A stretch of DNA of 64,000 nt from Coemansia sp. RSA 487 (Eukaryota; Kickxellomycota; Kickxellomycetes; Kickxellales; Kickxellaceae), in NCBI GenBank assembly GCA_027577595.1, contig JANBRJ010000025.1, positions 1 through 64,000 of the forward strand, read 5' to 3'. Under the pieces are notes generated by a model that was not told the origin of the DNA, did no database searches, and saw nothing but the letters and a program-made list of their open reading frames with translations. A program made the position numbers and the translations under genes. Within the stretch, counting starts at the first letter, position 1, and every line of letters begins with the position of its first letter. Below, one piece after another: positions 60,872 through 64,000 of this stretch.

Positions 60872-62143
60872 TCAGTAGCTAGGCGCGTTGATAACAAACA
60901 GGTGGTCTTCCTCGTTCCTGATCCAGTCAAGCACCGAGTTGACAAGCCGGATCATGGCTTTGACATCAGCCGCAGGCGTGAACGCCGCAAACAGCTCAAA
61001 CGAGCTCGACTGCCACGCAAGCACGGTGTCTGTCGACGTCCTGTAGTACACGATCCTTAGCGGCCCAAACGGCCCACTCTTGGACGCCATGTGTATCCTG
61101 AGCCGCTTGTACGTGTTGATAATCCGGAGTCTCTGCGGTTCATCAACCGAGTCGGCAAACCGCGTGCCAAAATGTTGCACAAGCGTCTTGTGCTTATAGT
61201 ACAGTTGCAACAGGGTTCCCATATGCGCACCGAGCTCGGACGGACGAAGCGCGTGCTGTGCTGCGGCGTCTTCGAGCCGTTGCAACGAATCATCGGCTGC
61301 CAAGTCCTGGCATATCTGCTGCTTGCAGCGAGTCATTGTGAAGAAGGCATCACGGTCAGCCGAAACCAGTATCAGTGCGGTGTGCGGCGTCACATAGCTA
61401 ATGTACACGTGGAGGAACCCTTGGTCGTTGAACCGCGGGAAACATACGGGTGTCCAGTGCTCACCGGTCATAAACACCTTGGATGTAACCATGCTGAACA
61501 GTAAGTGCAAATCGGCTGGATGTAAGCTGTGCTTGCGTGGCCGCATAAGCGTTACCAGCTTCATTTCGGCCACCACCATTGCGTAAAGTACGCCTCGAGC
61601 ACGCACACGGAGTAATGTCTTCCCAATTCGCTCACGTAACCGGTATCGCATCCATAGAGTGTCTAGTGACCCGAGCGCTAATGCGAAATCCGTGTCCATT
61701 CTATCGATGAACTGGTCTATTATCCCTTGCGTGCCGCCCAGGAGCTGTCGCAAATCGAAACTACTCCGTTGCTCGAATATCTTGGTCAGCTGCGCAGCTG
61801 TCAGGATACTGACAATTTGGCTGTGCAATAGCTGGAGCTCGTTGCGCAGTAGTTCCTCAGGGTCCCCGCGATCAGAGGCGGCTAGCAAGTACAGCGGTCC
61901 GTGCGTGTGAAACACTACAGTGTAGTTGCCTATCGCCATGGCTCGTACCGAGTCGCTCATGTCAGTGAACGTCGAGATGATCGCCTGCGTTGCGCTCATG
62001 AGCGTTGACATTTGTGCTTCATCCCCGTACCGGCTGTAGATAGGTTTTCCAGCGCTGCTTAGCACGAGAAAGTGCCGCTTGCGGGCACGCCATGACGGCG
62101 ACTGAAAGTCCTCAAGGTGCTCTGCTTCCACAGAGGGCTCCAT
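60872..62143 (-). CDS. MON1: MON1 vacuolar fusion protein
   Basis: A 423-residue protein. It begins near PSWRARKRHFLVLSSAGKPIYSRYGDE, the Mon1 longin start, and continues with MAIGNYTVVFHTHGPLYLLAAS and LLRNELQLLHSQIVSILT; the C-terminal roadblock-like part has VYISYVTPHTALILVSADRDAFF. Mon1 with Ccz1 is the GEF that activates Rab7/Ypt7 on late endosomes, autophagosomes and vacuoles. The N-terminal disordered tail of animal MON1 is absent, so this is a compact version. Start at the ATG at 62143. Confidence 0.94.
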   Translation of the reverse strand: MEPSVEAEHLEDFQSPSWRARKRHFLVLSSAGKPIYSRYGDEAQMSTLMSATQAIISTFTDMSDSVRAMAIGNYTVVFHTHGPLYLLAASDRGDPEELLRNELQLLHSQIVSILTAAQLTKIFEQRSSFDLRQLLGGTQGIIDQFIDRMDTDFALALGSLDTLWMRYRLRERIGKTLLRVRARGVLYAMVVAEMKLVTLMRPRKHSLHPADLHLLFSMVTSKVFMTGEHWTPVCFPRFNDQGFLHVYISYVTPHTALILVSADRDAFFTMTRCKQQICQDLAADDSLQRLEDAAAQHALRPSELGAHMGTLLQLYYKHKTLVQHFGTRFADSVDEPQRLRIINTYKRLRIHMASKSGPFGPLRIVYYRTSTDTVLAWQSSSFELFAAFTPAADVKAMIRLVNSVLDWIRNEEDHLFVINAPSY

Positions 62144-62742
62144 ATATAAATTAGGGTGCCCTTGTCTTTGAAAGAATCAAGATGTTGAAATGGCTAGAAA
62201 ATAATTGTTGGGATTGAAATGAAGGGCGAAAGAAAGGAAGAGTGGAAAGGCTGCTGATGACAGAGCTTGGTTGTTTCGGGCGCTTGTAATGGCTTCTGCT
62301 GAGACCGAGTCGTGGCTTGCGCCCTCAACGAGCCGAGTCTTTTTATAATGCACTCCCTCTCCCCACACACAAAAGTAAAAGTGTGTGAGAAATCAGGCGC
62401 TTTTTGTGCACTTTTTCAAATTTCGATTTGATAAACCAAGATTCTAGACCTCCTTTTTTAAAGCTCTTTCTTTCTCAGTTTTTCAATTTATAGCAATCGC
62501 AGCTTTACCAATCTCCATTCTTCCTGTTGTAAGTAGCCTGTTGTCTTTCTTTTATTCGTTCTCAAGAAAGCCAGATTTCATTGGCGTCGACCCCCTGCGC
62601 TTTTTGCGATTTTGCGATTGACGATAAAGAACAAGAAAACCGTGAAATTCTAATTATATTCAGTGACAACATAATACTCAATCGCATTCTGTGACTAAAT
62701 TATGCATTCTTCGCCTGGGATTATAGGAACAAAATAAAAACA
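62144..62742. other. Divergent spacer, MON1 / COX9
   Basis: About 600 bases, AT-rich, with both promoters. A GTAAGT at 62529 and an AG end at 62726 (ATTATAG) just before the COX9 ATG suggest a 5'-UTR intron of the COX9 gene; unproven. Confidence 0.35.
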
Positions 62743-62928
62743 ATGCCGTCTGCCACTCCTCTCAAGCCAATTACTGGCCTGCTCAAAGGACGCGTTATCC
62801 GTGACATCACTGTTGGTCTCGGAGCCGGAACCGTTGGTGCTACGATCTACTGGCACTACTTCAAGAAGCACATGCAGCGTACTGAGGACTACTATGCCAA
62901 GATCGGTGGTCGTGCTTCTCAGAAATAA
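62743..62928 (+). CDS. COX9: Cytochrome c oxidase subunit VIIa-like (Cox9)
   Basis: A 61-residue protein: a short N-tail (MPSATPLKPITGLLKGR), then one transmembrane helix (ITVGLGAGTVGATIYWHYF) and a basic C-terminus (KKHMQRTEDYYAKIGG). This is the pattern of fungal Cox9/COX VIIa, a nuclear-coded single-pass subunit of complex IV in the inner mitochondrial membrane. Size is standard. Confidence 0.88.
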   Translation: MPSATPLKPITGLLKGRVIRDITVGLGAGTVGATIYWHYFKKHMQRTEDYYAKIGGRASQK

Positions 62929-63381
62929 GCTCTCTAACTATCCCCTCCCTAGAGTAGTTGCTTTTCTCGTTAGTCTCTGACGTTTACTTGTGAGCAGAGC
63001 TTTGATACAACAAACAAATGTAATCTCATTTTATTATAGATGGGGGTAATGATATATATGATATTGTCATGTGTTCAATTCGGGTTTTTATGATGATATA
63101 TTGAAAGTTACAGAATATTGGCAAAAAGAAGAAGAAAAGAAGAAGAAAAGAAAAGAAATTGTGCGCAGCAATCATTGCTACATGTCGATGAGTGGGCGTA
63201 TGGATGGAATGGAAGTGAGAGAAATGAATTGGTAGCTACATGGCCAAGAACGATGTGTTTGAGAAAGCAATGACTGAGGGTATATGAGATGGCTGGTGGC
63301 TCGTTTCAAATACAAGGTTGCAGCAGCAAATGCAGCGTCGACAGAAAAAAGCGCGTATTGGTCCTTTCCATTGCTCGGCCC
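62929..63381. other. Spacer downstream of COX9
   Basis: About 450 bases with a purine-rich AGAAGAAAAGA tract (63127-63155). 3' flank of COX9 and of the hypothetical gene on the other strand. Nothing else seen. Confidence 0.35.
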
Positions 63382-63618
63382 CTAGGCCACTATCTCGACC
63401 CAGTCGTTATGCCCTGTCGATACAATATGCCAGTTTTTGTCTGAAACATGCATTGTGTAGTAGCCGCACTCGCGACAGACGATGTAGTAGTTCCAGCTAC
63501 ATGCAAATGGCGGTGTAGTTGAAGAGGCACGACAACATTTATGTTGGTGCATCATGCCCAGCGAGCAGTGCTCAGCTGCAGCCGCACTGTGAGAGGAATG
63601 GTCGAGGTAAAGGGCCAT
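63382..63618 (-). CDS. Small hypothetical protein
   Basis: A 78-residue ORF from the ATG at 63618. It contains CSWNYYIVCRECGYYTMHVSD with a CREC pair and a His/Ala-rich start. The second half reads like folded protein rather than random frame. No family recognised. It may be a small gene or one exon of a larger one. Confidence 0.3.
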   Translation of the reverse strand: MALYLDHSSHSAAAAEHCSLGMMHQHKCCRASSTTPPFACSWNYYIVCRECGYYTMHVSDKNWHIVSTGHNDWVEIVA

Positions 63619-63917
63619 TGTATTATTGTCGTTATTGAATGGTCTTGAGTTAAACGTTTCGAGGGGGCCTGGTTAGAATAATAATCCTTTTAGCGTTAAG
63701 ATATTGTATGGATGAAAAAATGTTACTATAGAGAAAAGAGGAGAGAGGAGGAATAAACGACAGATGATATATGCTGTATACTTGGTATTTCTGTGGACAT
63801 AAAGATTCAAGCCACAGAGGGAAGCGTCAAATGCTTGGTTTCTAAATGTCGCGGCCGCAGCAGAAATGAAAAATATTAAAGGAGAGATAACGACTAAAAA
63901 TTTTCTTAAGAAGAAAG
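63619..63917. other. AT-rich spacer at the right edge
   Basis: About 300 bases with no ORF or repeat of note. It includes the short sequence GCGGCCGC at 63850-63857. Confidence 0.3.
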
Positions 63918-63973
63918 CTAAGCAAGAGGGCCTTCAGCCGTGTCAGCACCAGGACGTGCAGGATGTAGAGTAG
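63918..63973 (-). CDS. Probable terminal exon of a gene cut by the window edge
   Basis: After an acceptor TTCACAG, 56 bases are open and end in TAG at 63918. They code LHPARPGADTAEGPLA, a low-complexity tail such as ends many cytosolic proteins. The remaining exons would lie right of the window. Only splice-site context supports it. Confidence 0.25.
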
Positions 63974-64000
63974 CTGTGAATGGTTAGTAGAACAATTCTT

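Overview
The window is nuclear DNA of an early-diverging filamentous fungus, most likely a Kickxellomycotina (Coemansia-like) species. That placement is inferred from FunK1-type kinases, fungal complex I/IV subunits, short introns, compact mostly intron-poor genes with GC-rich coding regions and AT-rich spacers, and family content. No rRNA, tRNA or CRISPR array was found.

Layout. 0-0.65 kb: 3' end of a DNA transposon carrying a TnpB/Fanzor-like nuclease gene. 0.7-3.3 kb: CMC1 and mitochondrial fumarase. 3.5-9.3 kb: a three-unit tandem array (period about 2.0 kb) of secreted proteins whose mature N-terminus is His, resembling lytic polysaccharide monooxygenases (LPMOs). 10-28.9 kb: housekeeping genes (symplekin, two PdxS/SNZ-like paralogues with altered active sites, TRAPPC2, derlin, prefoldin 4, parvulin, a five-exon GILT-like gene, glycine decarboxylase P-protein, a Sec1-family protein). 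29.2-40.9 kb: an accessory stretch with two non-autonomous relatives of the Fanzor element, two FunK1 kinases, a coiled-coil ORF, a short-ended DHFR, a large orphan leucine-rich protein and a GPI-anchored Cys-rich protein. 41.5-62.9 kb: housekeeping genes again (Cef1/CDC5, Fcf2, NDUFB10-like, tail-anchored TPR protein, mitochondrial intermediate peptidase, peroxisomal acyl-CoA thioesterase, GLTSCR1-domain protein, acetyl-CoA transporter, MON1, COX7a/Cox9), interrupted at 55.7-58.0 kb by an unusual secreted protein with a His-Lys run and Cys-rich repeats. The right edge carries a small hypothetical gene and a probable terminal exon.

Genes do not form operons. Many are in divergent or convergent pairs with short spacers. 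Several serve mitochondria (fumarase, P-protein, CMC1, NDUFB10, MIP, Cox9), as expected of scattered fungal housekeeping genes.

Most notable: (1) a Fanzor-like C-terminus with two internally deleted derivatives that share one deletion junction, long terminal inverted repeats and conserved post-stop hairpins that could be part of a guide RNA; (2) the tandem His-1 secreted family with a probable gene-conversion tract; (3) the pair of PdxS-like probable pseudoenzymes; (4) the His/Cys-repeat secreted protein. All identifications come from reading the sequence; no database or structure search was run.
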